Below, piece by piece: positions 22,936 through 36,420 of a DNA stretch of 64,000 nt. The DNA is from Amborella trichopoda (lineage: Eukaryota > Streptophyta > Magnoliopsida > Amborellales > Amborellaceae), in NCBI RefSeq assembly GCF_000471905.2, contig NW_006494789.1:10259388-10323387 (forward strand), written 5' to 3'. The translations under genes and the position numbers were made by a program. Positions within the stretch are counted from its first letter, which is position 1, and the number at the start of each line of letters is the position of its first letter. The notes under the pieces are model-generated. The model did no database searches. It worked only from the letters and a program-made list of their open reading frames with translations, and had not been told where the DNA came from.

Positions 22936-24321
22936 GGCTAAGATGCGTTGATCTGGAGGGTAGAAATAAGCCATGCCCTTGGTTTCCTAAGAAAATGCCT
23001 TCGGATTTGGAATCACTGTAGACTTCTTTTTATTGTGATACTTTTTGAAATGAGAAATTGGCCTCGCGTGACATGGTTTTTTTTTAAGATTACCAAGGGC
23101 CATAGCCCTGCCCTAATAACTGTCTGGTTTTTCTAAATTGTAAGAGCATACATAAGACCAATGTATTAAAAATGAGTAGCTCAGATAGGAATCATTGATC
23201 CAGATCTAGATTCGAACTATAAAGAATCAGTCTAGTTCCTTTAGAATTGCCAAGTTCTGTAAAGGAGTCTGCTGACACTATCAAGAAATCGGATAAACCG
23301 GACCCGGGTCACAAGGTTCCACATTATATCATTTTTTTATTTTTTCCTGTTAATCTTTTGTTTTCTAACCGACTCTCAAACCAATTAATCGGTCAGATTC
23401 ATTGATTTACACCGTATTTCCAGATGGCCGGTTCACCCGTCCAATCCGGGTCTTAGAAAAGTGCTTATAACTTGATAATTGTATCTAGGACACCAGAGGT
23501 AGGCCTTTTAAAATGTAAAACACAAAAAGGCCTTTTAAAATTAAAAAACACACGCAAAAAAGAAATAATGAAAAGGAAAAAAGACTATGGAATTTTTATT
23601 TTGGTAGAGGGAGGAAAAAAGAATATGGAATTTTTATTTTGGTAGAGGGAAAGGGCCCCACAGATGATGCGTATGTGTGGGCCCGGACATCAAGCCCGAG
23701 GATAAGTGGAATATGAGACAAGTAGGGGCGGTCTGTTTTCAGGTTGCACCACCCTGGGGTCGGTTTCCTCAACCAAGACGGCAATTTTATAGTGGGTGGT
23801 GTTTTTGTCTTGATTTCATTCACCTTGGACGGCCAACAAATAATGAGACATAAAGGCAGGCAAGGAGGACCTAGATCCTAACTTTTAAGGGTTTTATTTT
23901 AGAATTGACTCCAACCATAGAAAGCAATTCGCTTTGATTTTAGAAGGATCGTTCTATTCTTAATGGACTCAATTTTTCTTTAAGAATGGCCCTGTCCACT
24001 AATAAAGACTGGCCTAAAATCCCGAATGATATTTTATCTTAGAGTGGACCCAAACCTAATTAGGGTTTCATTCTAGGTCTAGGGTAAACTTGGATGTTGC
24101 TGAGGGTTTTAATTTTAGAATGATACACCTTGATTAAGGTTATTTCTTTAGAAGAGCACAATAACTTATTTTACTTTTGAGTAAGGTTTTTATAAGGTTG
24201 CGATCTTGCAATATTCTACACCATCTAGTTTAGTTGATCGGTACATATTTAACATGTATTTTAAGATAATGTCAAAAAAGTAGCATGTTTATTAAGATAA
24301 TTTTAGATTTGAGTAGTGATC
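22936..24321. other. GRAS gene upstream region, no gene seen
   Basis: The only structure seen is a 27-base direct duplication at 23,586-23,612 and 23,624-23,650, both starting TATGGAATTTTTATTTTGG. Loosely repeated phrases of the type TTTTAGAATGGACCC occur between 23,880 and 24,130. Regulatory sequence of the GRAS gene may lie here, but nothing specific can be named. Confidence 0.4.
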
Positions 24322-24409
24322 ACCATTAAATTTGGCACAGATCTCTAGAAAAATTATTACATGGGTATGGGACTTGATTTTTCTATAGATTTGTGCCAAA
24401 TTTAATGGT
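24322..24409. repeat. 88-bp foldback (33-bp arms, 22-base loop)
   Basis: The left arm 24,322-24,354 (starting ACCATTAAATTTGGCACA) is the reverse complement of the right arm 24,377-24,409 with two mismatches in 33. The loop holds TATTACATGGGTATGGG. It could be a small foldback MITE or a hairpin transcript source. No target duplication is obvious. Confidence 0.85.
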
Positions 24410-24502
24410 AATCCTTTGGGGTCCTATACACATGGGTGTGAGAGGGTCTCATAGGGTCATTACTCTTTTAGATTTATACTATCTAAATAAAAGAATAATG
24501 TT

Positions 24503-24585
24503 TTATGCCTTTGGGGATATAATCCTACATTTGCATCTCCCAAGGCATAACACATCCATCTTTAATCCATCTTAAAGATGGATGT
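24503..24585. repeat. Two adjacent short inverted repeats
   Basis: The first hairpin pairs TTATGCCTTTGGGGAT (24,503-24,518) with ATCTCCCAAGGCATAA (24,535-24,550), imperfectly. The second pairs ACATCCATCTTTAA (24,552-24,565) perfectly with TTAAAGATGGATGT (24,572-24,585) across a six-base loop. They sit ~100-170 bases from the larger foldback at 24,322. Confidence 0.75.
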
Positions 24586-24691
24586 AAAGTAGTGTTCCTT
24601 CCAGAAGAAATAAAATCCAATGTGATAAAAAATTTCGTCAAAAAATTATCATTTTTAGTTTTAAAATTTTTTTATTTATAAAATATGAGAT

Positions 24692-24913
24692 TGTATACTA
24701 TGAGACCGTTTAGTTTTGACATAGGGAGTTCACAATCACTTTTAGCCATTAAACGTGAAATCCAATACGTAAAAGTCATCGCAACATTCGAAAATTTTTA
24801 TGTTGGACTTTACGCCCAAATAATGACACATTTTCAACTACCCAATTTTAAATCTAACGGTCAATAATGATTGTGACCTCTTTGTATCAAAGTAAATGAT
24901 CTCATTGTGTACA
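24692..24913. mobile_element. MITE-like element with ~49-bp terminal inverted repeats
   Basis: The left end starts TGTATACTATGAGACCGTTT. The right end, read on the minus strand, starts TGTACACAATGAGATCATTT. The two stay alignable for about 49 bases, to TTCACAATCAC / GTCACAATCAT. The total is 222 bases with a non-coding AT-rich interior. I see no clear target duplication, so the superfamily is open; long inverted repeats would suit a Mutator-type derivative. Confidence 0.55.
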
Positions 24914-25770
24914 TTTCCTTAATGAACTTCCAATTAGAGATTTTATATATACCTAAAAAAATCGGTCCAAATTCTATCTAAAAAATAGATCATGAAGAGA
25001 TGATGCTTATCTATATAGAGGTAGGAGGCTCATAAAAACCATGTCTCTAAATAAAATGGATGGCATGTATACACTTATAATTTTCTTCATGTTATTTTTA
25101 ATATTTATCTTACAACGGACAAAACCTGAGTAAGGAATTAGTTTCTTTTAAAGAGACTGCGAAACTTGATTTTAATGTAGAATAGCCCCAAAGCCTGAAT
25201 AGATTATTAGTCTAGAATGGACCCATTCCTTAAGATACATTAACTGCAACTTTCCTTGATGGAAAGGGATTATGGCATCTTGCACGACCAAATTATTCAT
25301 TTTGTCCCGCAAGTCAAAGTTCTAGTTGGGGAGATTTAATGGGTTCAAAAAACTCTCAAATTGTTTTTATCTAAGTTATTTATAAGTATTATGTTGTGGC
25401 CCTTTCAAGGCCTTCATACCATTGTCTTTTTATTCTAAATGTTATTGTGTGAGAGCATGGATCTTATTAGATCTAAGCGGCTTCCAGGTTTTTGCGAACG
25501 GGGAGGCAGAAATGGTGTCTGCGGAGTCACAAAACCAGGGATCATGAGGAACGAATACGCTGGGGGCATTAAGCTGCTGGCTAGTATGCCTCGTGTTTAT
25601 AACCTGGGAAAATTTTTGGTTAATGCATTTAAATGTATTATGGAACTCAGAATTGTTGTTGCTTGAATATTACTGTAATAAATATTGAGAATTACCGTAA
25701 GAGTTGTGTAAGAAGGCTGTGACTTTAAGAGTATATAAACAAATTCTTTATGAGCCATCTCACATCATGT
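24914..25770. other. Spacer before the 650-bp array, no gene recognised
   Basis: An open frame of 75 codons (25,439-25,666, plus) has no recognised motif and I do not call it. A TATA-like GTATATAAAC lies at about 25,732, shortly before the first repeat unit; it could be an old LTR promoter. The rest is AT-rich. Confidence 0.35.
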
Positions 25771-28700
25771 ACATAAAACAATAGCATGTGAAAGCCAAAT
25801 CTTTTCTAAATTCATACAATAGAAAGAGTTGCGCATCTGCTAGAGTGCTTGTCTTTGTAACTGCATCTATGATCCACTATAATTTTAGAACCCGATCATC
25901 TATTAGATTATATTTGATTGGTCGACGATGAGCACCCCGCTCAGATTGTCGATGATGGGTCCCCATAAGGTTTATCCAAGAAAATGACTTGGGGTTATAG
26001 GACTAGCCAAGAAGAGTGTACGACGCATTCAACTTTCAAAAATTAAAAAATAAGTTCGAAAATAAATTTCGGTGATAATTGAGAATTCTATGGGACTTTT
26101 CGGAGTAAGAAAATGAACTTGAAATTTTTTTTTTTAAGAAGTTCCATATAAGGAAGCAGGGCATGGGTTGACATATGTTGAGCCTAAATGGCCAATCGGC
26201 CCCATATGACTCATTCAAGTGGACCGAACATGGGACCACATGCTATTGGGCATTTGCGGCCATTAAAGGCCTTCTGAGAGCTTGTAATTAATAATTGATA
26301 TAAACGAACATTGAATTCTAGTGGGAGTATGGTCAAGAGAGACGGAGATATGTAAATGTTATTTGTCGATACTAAGCCTATGCTTAACATGTTAGGCCAA
26401 TCGAGTTGGAAAACCCTTAATTACATAAAACAATAGCATATTGAAAGCCAAATCTTTTCTAAATTCATCTATTAGAAAGAGTTGTGCATCTGCTAGAGTG
26501 CTTGTCTTTGTGGGTGAACCTATGATTCAGTACAAATTTAGAACCCGATCATCTATTAGATTATATTTGATGGTTCGAGGATGAGCCCCCTGCTCGGATT
26601 GTAGATGATGAGACCCCATTGGGTTTATCCATGAAAATGACATGGGGTTCTAGGACTAGCCAAGTGGAGGGTACGACTTGTTCAAGTTTCTGAAATGAAG
26701 AAATAAGTTAGAAAATAAATTTAGGTTATTATTGAGAATTCTATGGGACTTTTCAGAGAAAAAAAATGAACGTGAGAAAATTATTTTTAAGAAGTTCCAA
26801 TTAAGGAAACAAGTCATGGGTTGAGATATGTGGACCGATCATGGGGCCTCATGTTGTTGGTCATTTACGGCCATTAAAGGCCTTATGAGAGCTGGTAATC
26901 AAAATTTGATGTAATCAAACAATGAACTCTAGTGGGGGAATGGTCTAAAGGGACTGAGATAGGTAAATGTTATTTATCGATACTCAGACTAGGACTAACA
27001 TCCAGGGCCAATCGATTAAGAAAAGCCTTAATTACATAAAACATTAGCATATGGAAATCCAAATCTTTTCTAAATTAATTAATTAGAAAGAGTTGTACAT
27101 CTGCTAGAGTGCTTGTCTTTGAAGGTGCTCCTATGATGCACTGCAATTTTAGAACCCGATCATCTATTAGATTATATTTAAGGGGTCGAGGATGAGTCCT
27201 CTGCCCATGATGGGTCTCCCTTAGGTTTATCCAAAAAAATGACTTGGGGTTCCAGGACTGGCCATAAGGAGTCTACGCCTCGTTCGAGTTTCACAAATGA
27301 AGAAAAAAGTTTGAAAATAATTTTTGGTGATTATTGAGAATTCTATGGGACTTTTCAGAGTAAAAAAATGAAGTTGAGAAAATTATTTTTAAGAAGTTCC
27401 CTATAAGGAAACAAGTCATGGGTTGATATATGTGGAGCCTAAATGGCCAATAGGCCCCACAAGACTCACGCAGCGGGACCGAACATGAGGCCACATGCTG
27501 TTGGCCATTTGCAGCCATTAAAGGCCTTACGAGAGCTTGTAATCAATATTTGATATAATCGAACAATGAACTCCAGTGGGAGTAAGGTCTAGAGGGACGG
27601 AGATAGGTAAATGTTATTTGCCGATACTCCGACTATGCTTAATATGTTAGGCCAATCGAGTTGGAAAACCCGGAATTATATAGAACAATAGCATATGGAA
27701 AGCCAAATCTTTTCTAAATTCATCCATTAGAAAGAGTTGCGCATCAGCTGGAGTGCTTGTCTTTGTGGGTGCACCTATGATGCACTTCAAATTTAGAACC
27801 CGATCATCTATTAGATTACATTTGATGGGTCGAGGATGAGCCCCCTACTCAGATTGTAGATGATGGGTCCCCATTAAGTTTATCCAAGAAAACGATTTGG
27901 GGTTTTAATACTAGCCAAGAGGAATGTACGACTTGTTCACGTTTCAAAAATGAAGAAATAAGTTTGAAAATAAATTTTGGTGATTATTGAGAATCTATGG
28001 GAGTTTTTAGACTAAAGAAATCAACTTAAGAAAATTATTTTTAAAAAGTTTCCATATAAGGAAACAAGTCATGGGTTGACGTATGTGGAGCCTAAATATC
28101 CAATGCGCCCCTTAATGGGCCCAACATGACTCGCTCAAGTGGATAGGGCCACATGCTGTTGGGCATTTGCAGCCATTAAAGGCCTTATGAGAGCATGTAA
28201 TCAATATTTGATATAATTTAATAATGAACGCTAGTGGGAGTATGTTCTAGAGGGACGTAGATAGTTAAATGTTATTTGTCGATACTCAGACTATGCTTAA
28301 CAAGCTAGGCTAATCGAGTTGGAAAACCCTTAATTATATAAAACAATACATATGGAAAGTCAATTCTTTTCTAAATTCATCCATTTAAAAGAGTTGCATA
28401 TCTGTCAGAGTGCTTGTCTTTGTGGGTGCACTTATGATCCACTACAATTTTAGAACCCGATCATCTATTAGATTATATTTGATGGGTTGAGGATGAGCAC
28501 TCTGCTCAGATTGTAGATAATGGTTCCCCATTGGGTTTATCCAAGAAAATGACTTGGGGTTCTAGAACTAGCCAAGAGGAGTGTACTACTCATTCAAGTT
28601 ACAAATATGAAGAAAATTTTTTTAAAATATATTTAGGTGATTATTCAGAATTCTATGGAACTTTATTGAGTTAAAAAAATGAACTTGAGAAATTATTTTT

Positions 28701-31090
28701 AAGTAGTTCCATATAAGGAAACAAGTCATGGGTTTGACATATGTGGAGCATAAATGGCCAATGGGCCCCACATGACGCACTCAAGTGGACCGAACATGAG
28801 GCCACATCTTGTTTGCCATTTGCGACCATTAAAGGCCTTACATGTTCTTGTAATCAATATTTCATATAATCGAACAATGAACTCTAGTGGGAGTATGGTA
28901 TAGAGGGATGGAGATAGGCAAATGTTTTTTGCCGATACTTAGACTAGGCTTCACATACTAGGCCAATCGAATTGGAAAACCCTTAATTACATAAAGCAAT
29001 AGCATATGGAAAGTGAAATATTTTCTAAATTCATCCATTAGAAAGAGTTGTGCATCTGCTAGAGTGCTTGTCTTTGTGGGTGCACCTACGACCCACTACA
29101 ACTTTAGAACCCGATCATCTACTAGATTCTATTTGATGGGTCGAGGATGAGCCCCCTGCTCAGAATGTACATGATGGGTCCCCATTGGGTTTATCCAAGA
29201 AAATGACGAGGGCTTCAAGGACTAGCCAGGAAGAGTGTACGACTCGTTCAAGTTTCAAAAATGAAAAAATAAGTTTGAAAATAGATTTTGGTGATTTTTG
29301 AAAATTCTATGGGACTTTTCACAGTAAAAAAATGCACTTGAGAAAATTATTTTTAAGAAGTTCCATATAAGGAAACAAGTCATTGGTTGACATATGTGGA
29401 GCCAAAATGGCCAATCGGCCCCACATGAGTCACTCAAGTGGACCTAACAAGGGGCCACATGATGTTGGGCATTTGCGGACATTAAAGGCCTTACAAATGC
29501 TTGTAATCAACAATTGATATAATCGAAGAGTGAACTGTAGTGGCAGTATGGTCTAGAAGGACGGAGATAGGTAAATGTTTTTTGCTGATACTTAGACTGT
29601 GCTTAACATGCTAGGCCAATTGAGTTGTAAAACCCTTAATTACATAAAACAATAGCATTTGGAAATCCAAATTATTTATAAATTCATCAATTAGAAATAG
29701 TTTCTCATCTGCTAGAGTGCTTGTCTTTGTGGGTGCACCTCTGATCCACTACAATTTTTGATCTAGATCATCTACTAGATTATATTTGATGGGCCGAGGA
29801 TGAGCCCTCTGCTCAAATTGTAGGTGATGGTTCCCCATTTAGTTTATCCAAGAAAATGACTTGGGGTTCTAGGACTAGCCAAGAGGAGTGTACTACTTAT
29901 TCAAGTTTCAAAAATGAAGAAATAAGTTTGATAATAAATTTAGGTGATTATTGAGAAAATTATTTTTAAGAAGTTCCATATAAGGAAACAAGTCATGGGT
30001 TTGACATATGTGTAGCCTAAATGGTCAATTGGGCTCTCATGACTCACTCAAGTGGACCGAACATGAGGCCACATACAGTCGGTCATTTGAGGCAATTAAA
30101 GGCCTCACGAGAGCTTGTAATCAATATTTGATATAATCGAACAATCAACTCTAGTGAGAGTATGGTCTAGGGGGATGGTGATAGGTAATTGTTATTTGCC
30201 GATACTCATACTAGGCTTCACATGTTAAGCCAATCGAATTGGAAAACCTTTTATTACATAAGGCAATAGCATATGGACAGCCAAATATTTTCTAAATTTT
30301 TCCATTTGAAAGAGTTGCGCATCTACTAGAGTGCTTGTCTTTGTGGGTTTATCCAACAAAATGACATGGGCTTCTAGGACTAGCCAAGAGGAGTGTACGA
30401 CACGTTCAAGCTTCAAAAATAAAGAAATAAGTTTGAAAATAGATTTTAGTGATTATTGAGAATTCTAAGGGACTTTTCAAAGTAAAAAAATGAACTTGAT
30501 AAATTTTTTTTTAGGAAGTTCCATATAAGCATATGTGGAGCCAAAATGGCCAATGGGCCCCACATGACTCACTCTTGTGGACTGAACAAGGGGCCACATG
30601 CTGTTGGGCATTTGTGGCCACTAAAGTCCTTATGAGAGCTTGTAATCAATATATGATATAATCGAACAATGAACTCTAGTGGGAGTATGGTCCAGAGAGA
30701 CAGAGATAGGTAAATGTTATTTGTCGATACGCAGACTATGCTTAACATACTAGGCCAATCGAGTAATAAAACCTTTAATTACATAAAACAATAGCATATA
30801 GAAATCCAAATCTTTTCTAAATAAGGAAACAAGCCATGGGTTAACATATGTGGAAGCCCAAATTGCCAATGGGCCCCACATGAGTCACTTAATTGGACCG
30901 AACATAGGGCCACATGCTGTTGGGCATTTGCGGCCATTAAAGGCCTTTTGAGAGTTTGTAATAAATATTTGATATAAGCGAACAATGAACTTTAGTGGGA
31001 GTATAGTCTAGAGGGACAGAGATAGGTAAATGTTATTTACTCATAGTCACTCTAGGCTTATAATGCTAGGCCAATCGAGTTGGATAACCC
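25771..31090. repeat. Tandem array of a ~650-bp unit, about 9 copies
   Basis: Units start at an ACATAAAACAATAGCATATG-like block at about 25,771, 26,423, 27,033, 27,671, 28,333, 28,986, 29,640, 30,253 and 30,779. Spacings are 610-660 bases for most, then 526 and ~315 for the shortened last ones. Each unit has about 490 bases of its own plus about 165 bases matching the head of the LTR of element G (TGTTGGGCATTTGCGGCCAT). Most units carry a CCATATAAGG box. Small minus-strand frames (for example 26,239-26,036, 27,518-27,291, 29,437-29,255) are versions of the same repeat and not genes. Confidence 0.9.
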
Positions 31091-32934
31091 TTAATTACCT
31101 GAGCATCGAGCACAACCGCGGAGGATTAGTGGGGTTATCTGTTGATGAGGTCAGGGTTGCCTAAGGTAGTGAGCCAAGGGACTGTGGGACGCTTGCATGT
31201 GATGGTAGGCTTATAGAGATGAGGGCCAAAGCCTCATCATTAAACCATTACACAATATGTATATATGATAGTTGTCTTGGGAAAGAGACTTATCAATGAG
31301 GGTGATACGTGTACATGTGTTAAAGATAACCCTATGTACCATAGAGTTGTGTTTACACTAGGTCTGTGTGATTTTAGACTTGTCTCTAGAGTAAAACCTA
31401 AAATCTATAGACTGGGATTTGTCCTTGCACCTATTGGCTGACTTTAGTAGCCCATTCATGAACCCTTGCGATGGACTATAGGTCATAGGAACTGCTAGGT
31501 CAGTTTTAGAAAGTGAGGGTGAACTATAGTCCATATAGAAGATGGAGTGCTTTAGAAAATTTAATTCCTTAACATAGTTGGATCTTAATCTTGAAAAAAT
31601 TACTTAGAACTAATTATTTGATGTTAAATGATTTTTTAGGCTGATAGTTTGAATTTTAAGAAGTCTCTTGATATATTATTTTTTTAAAATAAATTTATAA
31701 ACAGAGAGAAATTGAATTTTTAGTATTTTAATTATTCCCAAAGAAAAATAAAATATTTACCTTTTTCAAAAAATCATTTTTAGTATTTTAATTATTTCAA
31801 GAGAAAAATAAAATATTTATCTTTTTTTAAAAATTATTTTATGACTTTTATAAATTATAAAATATAAGGGGGCCCACCATGGGCTATGGTGCCACCATTA
31901 TGCTAGATGTGGGAAGGGCATGGGGCCCACAAAAGGGTCCCCTAATAGGCACGCCCCTCCCTTTGTATACTTTTTGATTATTTATGAGAACCATGAAGCA
32001 CTCAATCAAGTGTGAATATTATGGAAATTTTTGAGAATTAATTAGTTTGAATTTTTAAAGAAAGTATATATACGAGATTTATACAAGAGATAAGAAAGTA
32101 TGATATATTTTTCTTATTCATTTATTTGATGGGAATAGGTTAAGTAAGCTGAAGTGTAAGGTTCTAATATATTTCTTTGAATTATGATGGCTGATCTAAG
32201 AACTGTATAGCTCAGATCTATCACCTCACAGGTCACCTATTATCAATAGTCTGGTTCTAATTTCCATAAGGATGGCTAACCTTAATAAACCCTAACTCTG
32301 GAGAAATTATATATTATAAGGGCCAAATCTGTACACTTTCTCTACACCCTTGAGCTCTCTCTCTCCATCCCTAATATTGGCATGCCACTCTCTCTACAGA
32401 TCTGATCTCTCTCTTTCTCCCTCTCTAAATTCTCTAAGATAGAGCGATCTTTGAGAAAAGAAGAGAGTGCCATGCCCCAAGCCTACGTATTGAGACCTAG
32501 TCCATCATACAAGGTATTGAGACCTAGCTTGTAGTTCCACTATTGCTTTTTGATTTAAAATTTTTGATAACCTAAGGTTCTCATACTTTAAAGATCTAAG
32601 AAAGACCTTGATTCCTTGCGCCATTGGAGGAGGAGACCTAGAGTGGGGTGTGCAAAGTTCAATTGAGGTAATCTTTTGACAACTTATCTTCTGTTTATGC
32701 AGTTATGTGTTTCCTGATTCCAGTATCAAGTTTATGCAATTTCATTTGTGTAGTAAAGAAATGTTAAAGTGGCTGCAAGTGAGAGTCATTCGGATTCTTT
32801 TACACATTTACTATTTCTTATAATGTATTTGGACTCTTGTAAGTAATTCAGGTGGTGAAAATAAAAGAAAAGAAAAAAAAAATCAGTATACACTTGCCTG
32901 GGTTACATTGTCCTACTTTTATTAGTATCAAAGC

Positions 32935-35900
32935 TAGATCTCTTGTTGAAACATCTCTTTTATTTCACTATTTGGTGAGTTGAGAATCAGTTATGTGAAA
33001 GCCAATGGCTTTCTAGCCATATGGAAACCGCCAAAAAGATTATTGGCATGATTCCTACACCAAAACGATACTCTGCATAATATAATATTTTGTACTGTCT
33101 TGGAGCACTGATATGAACAAGAAGATGGAGTATTTCTCTAATGTACACCCTAGTGATATTGTGTATTTCTGAGAGTAGGATCATCCTGCAAAAGTTTAGT
33201 GAGAGATTATGGGGGAATAGAGAGTTATTGACTCATTATTGAGGGGTGTCAGTTCTTACCATGCAAAAACCAGGAATTGTATACTAAGTTCTGTGAATTT
33301 TTCCACCAAACAAATAATTTTATTTTTGGGTAGTATTTAACACTAGCTCATCAAATTGAGTCTATTTTTTTTGAAAATAATTTTATGGAAAAAACACTTA
33401 TGGTTTGTTAGATATAGTCATTTTATTAAAGGGTGCACAAGCTTTGTTTTCTGAAACCAAAACTGTTTATGTGACGTGAATGTCATGATTTTATTTTCAT
33501 TTTTAATAGAATGTTTTGAGGTTGACACTAAATTTTTAAGCTTCCATTTTGAGTCTAGTTTCTAATAAAATTTATTTGAAAGAGAAAAATCCATGGAAAA
33601 TAGAGAAAAGAAGATTTTGGAGAGGGATTATCCTGAATTTCTGCAATTTGATGTGTTTTATTAAGAAATAAATATCTATATTTGTCATGACTACTGGACA
33701 TAGTGTTATGAGGCTTGTAGAAATATATTTTCTACCATTTTGTATCTACTTAAAAAAAAATAGGGTTTGAAAGGGAAACTACATGTAGGTAGAGAGAAAA
33801 TACAATTTTACTAGATAGTGTTCATCTTGGAATTCTTTAGCATGGCATATTTTATGACGTGAATGTCACTTATTTATTTTCCTAAGGAAAAAATATTATT
33901 TTAGATTCACACTATGATGTTGAGTTTTTGTTTTGAGTCTAGTTTTCAATAGAAAAGGTTTCATGAAGAAATTTTTTGTGGATTGAGAGAAATTATAATT
34001 TTATTGAGGGGTGAGCAACCTTATTTTTTGCTCTGAAAATTGTATTGTGATGTGAATGTCATTAATTAGTATAATCACTAAATGGTGTGATTTGAGGATG
34101 GCACTAAGTTTTGTTTTGTAATTTCGAGTTTATTTTCATACTCAAAAGGTTTTAGAGATAAACTCTGTGAGTTGAGAGATACCATAATTTTATTATGGGA
34201 TGCTCATCTTTTATTCTGCAGTCAATCAAAAGATGTGACATGTTAAGGCCAATCTTTGTACTCCTTATAATGGAAGCTTTCATGCTCTTACAAAGTTTTA
34301 TATTTATAGCAGTAAAACTTCAAAGATATGTAATACAATGTTAGTGAGATATGACACTCAATGTGAAGGGCTCTCAATCTGGGAACTACAGAAAATTGAA
34401 GAAACATAATCCATGTACAAGCATCTTAGTTTCTCTTCACAATGAAGAGATATGTAGAGAGACTTTGTGGCAACGTAGAAACACTAAATATCAGTAGGAG
34501 AATCAAAATTGTGATCTTTTGATTGATGAGATGAATAAAAGTATTTCTTCATGATATCAAAAAGGAAGAATCTAAGAGCTGAAGAGATAGACACTTCATT
34601 CACATATAAAAACGACGACCAAGTGATTCTCCATCAGTCGTGTGCTCTTCAAAGTCTATAAATGTTAGTCAGCAATAAAAAACAAGAATCAAGAAAGCCC
34701 CGGTATTACACTATAAGTTTTGAGACATGAAATCTATCCCACATTATATTGTCAAGTCGTGTAATGAAAGATGATTTAATAACTTGTATATTTTTTCTAT
34801 GTCATTTATTCTTTGGATTTTATCTAGGCAGTTTGTTTTCATGTGTATGAAAACTATGAACATTAGTTGATAGGTGCTAGCAAGTTTGAAAGAGTCAATT
34901 TTTTTAATAACCTATTTTTTTGTGCCTCTTTGTGCTTGTGTGAACTATGCAAGGGAGTAAAATACATGGGGATGTAGTTTTAGTATTCTTGATCATGGTT
35001 ATGGACCTAAGTATCAAACACAAGAGGTGGGTATGGATCATTCAAATTTGTGGGACAACGGGAGTGTACACCCACTTGCATGTTCCACTAGAGCCGTGTC
35101 TTTGGTGACCATCCTCTCAGTGATGTCCAGTGATATGGTGTGTTGCATGTGATTAAGATCTCATATTGAAGTCTCCAATTTTCCCAAGAAAATATGAGTA
35201 TTTTGGATATTTTTCGAATTGTGATAAACCACCTTTTTAATCATATTTTGTTTTGGATAAAATCATAGATGGATTTATTATTAGTTTTGTGGCTATAACA
35301 TGACTTCGTAAGTAATTAAAGGTGAGTCAGGTAAAATGATTTTTTAAATACAAAATATGTTCTTTTGAAATCGAATTGGACCTTTTTATGTTTAAAAAAC
35401 TATGTCTATGTCCATTAGGTCTTTATAAAAAATCATTCTAAAATGTCATGTTATTTTCTAACTATTACTTATGAAACTATACTCTAAGTCAAGAGTTTTG
35501 CTTTATCTATACACTGGTTTTAAATACTCATGTGTCTTGATTCATGTTTTATAGTATCAGTTTTGTGACCTATTAGTCAGTCCTTTAGAATCCTCTATTA
35601 CCTAAGACTATGAACTATAGGGTATGTCATAGGATGACCATCTTGCTAAGCTTCCTTGACACATGTTGTGTGGATAAGATAACTTGGTTTGTATGATTCA
35701 CGACCAACAGACTAGTGTGGCTTGAACCTTTGTGGTTCACCAACTGGATATGTGTCTTCCACGTATGAACCAATCTGCCATCAATAATTGAACACCATTA
35801 CCATGTTGCTTCCGACTTGTTGTACTACCTCAACATAGGCATGAGTATGCTAAGAAATCACATGTTATATGTATTATAATTGAGTGGGAGCTATTTCAGT

Positions 35901-36420
35901 CCCACGATTGTTTCAGTTTCTTGGATATTCATGTATTTAAGTACTTTATGGAAGATCCAGTTATTTTAAACTCTAGTGAGAGTACATGCTTGTGCTTGAT
36001 GGACCTACTGGATCAACGTACTGTAATGTTGTCCATCATAGAACATAGATATGTGGCATTGGTTGTCTGGCTACAAAAGGGAGCAACACAACTAAAGAAC
36101 TCCCTTGAGCTGTTGAGATACAACCCCCATGCGATGAGGATACATGATGATCTCCAGCAACATTGAGTCCATGATTCATGATGTGATATGCAAGATGGAC
36201 TACGACCACGTTCGGGATGCAATCCGAACATCAAAGAGAAAGAAGCTCCATGACTCCCACAGAAGCAGCATCCATAAATCCATTGTTAAATGATAAATGG
36301 CAAAAGAGTTTGTCAGGTTATATAGTGAGTATGAGAGAGAATAAGTGAAAAATGCTTAAGAGAGAGATTGCAATAGGGGGATAAGACTAAGGAAGAGAGA
36401 TTGTAAGCCTTTCAAAGTCC
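32935..36420. other. Internal region of element G, no coding recognised
   Basis: AT-rich sequence with a loosely repeated phrase. GATGTGAATGTCA-like segments, followed by TTTTGAGTCTAGTTT, recur near 33,480-33,560, 33,860-33,950 and 34,050-34,130, suggesting a degenerate ~300-400-base internal repeat. The open frame 35,921-36,166 has no recognised domain. Confidence 0.4.

Noticed and set aside
25771-31090. Possible CRISPR-like or clustered gene array
   Set aside because: Units are ~650 bases, contiguous, with no spacers, and the small frames in them are not consistently open. It is a tandem repeat in a plant genome.
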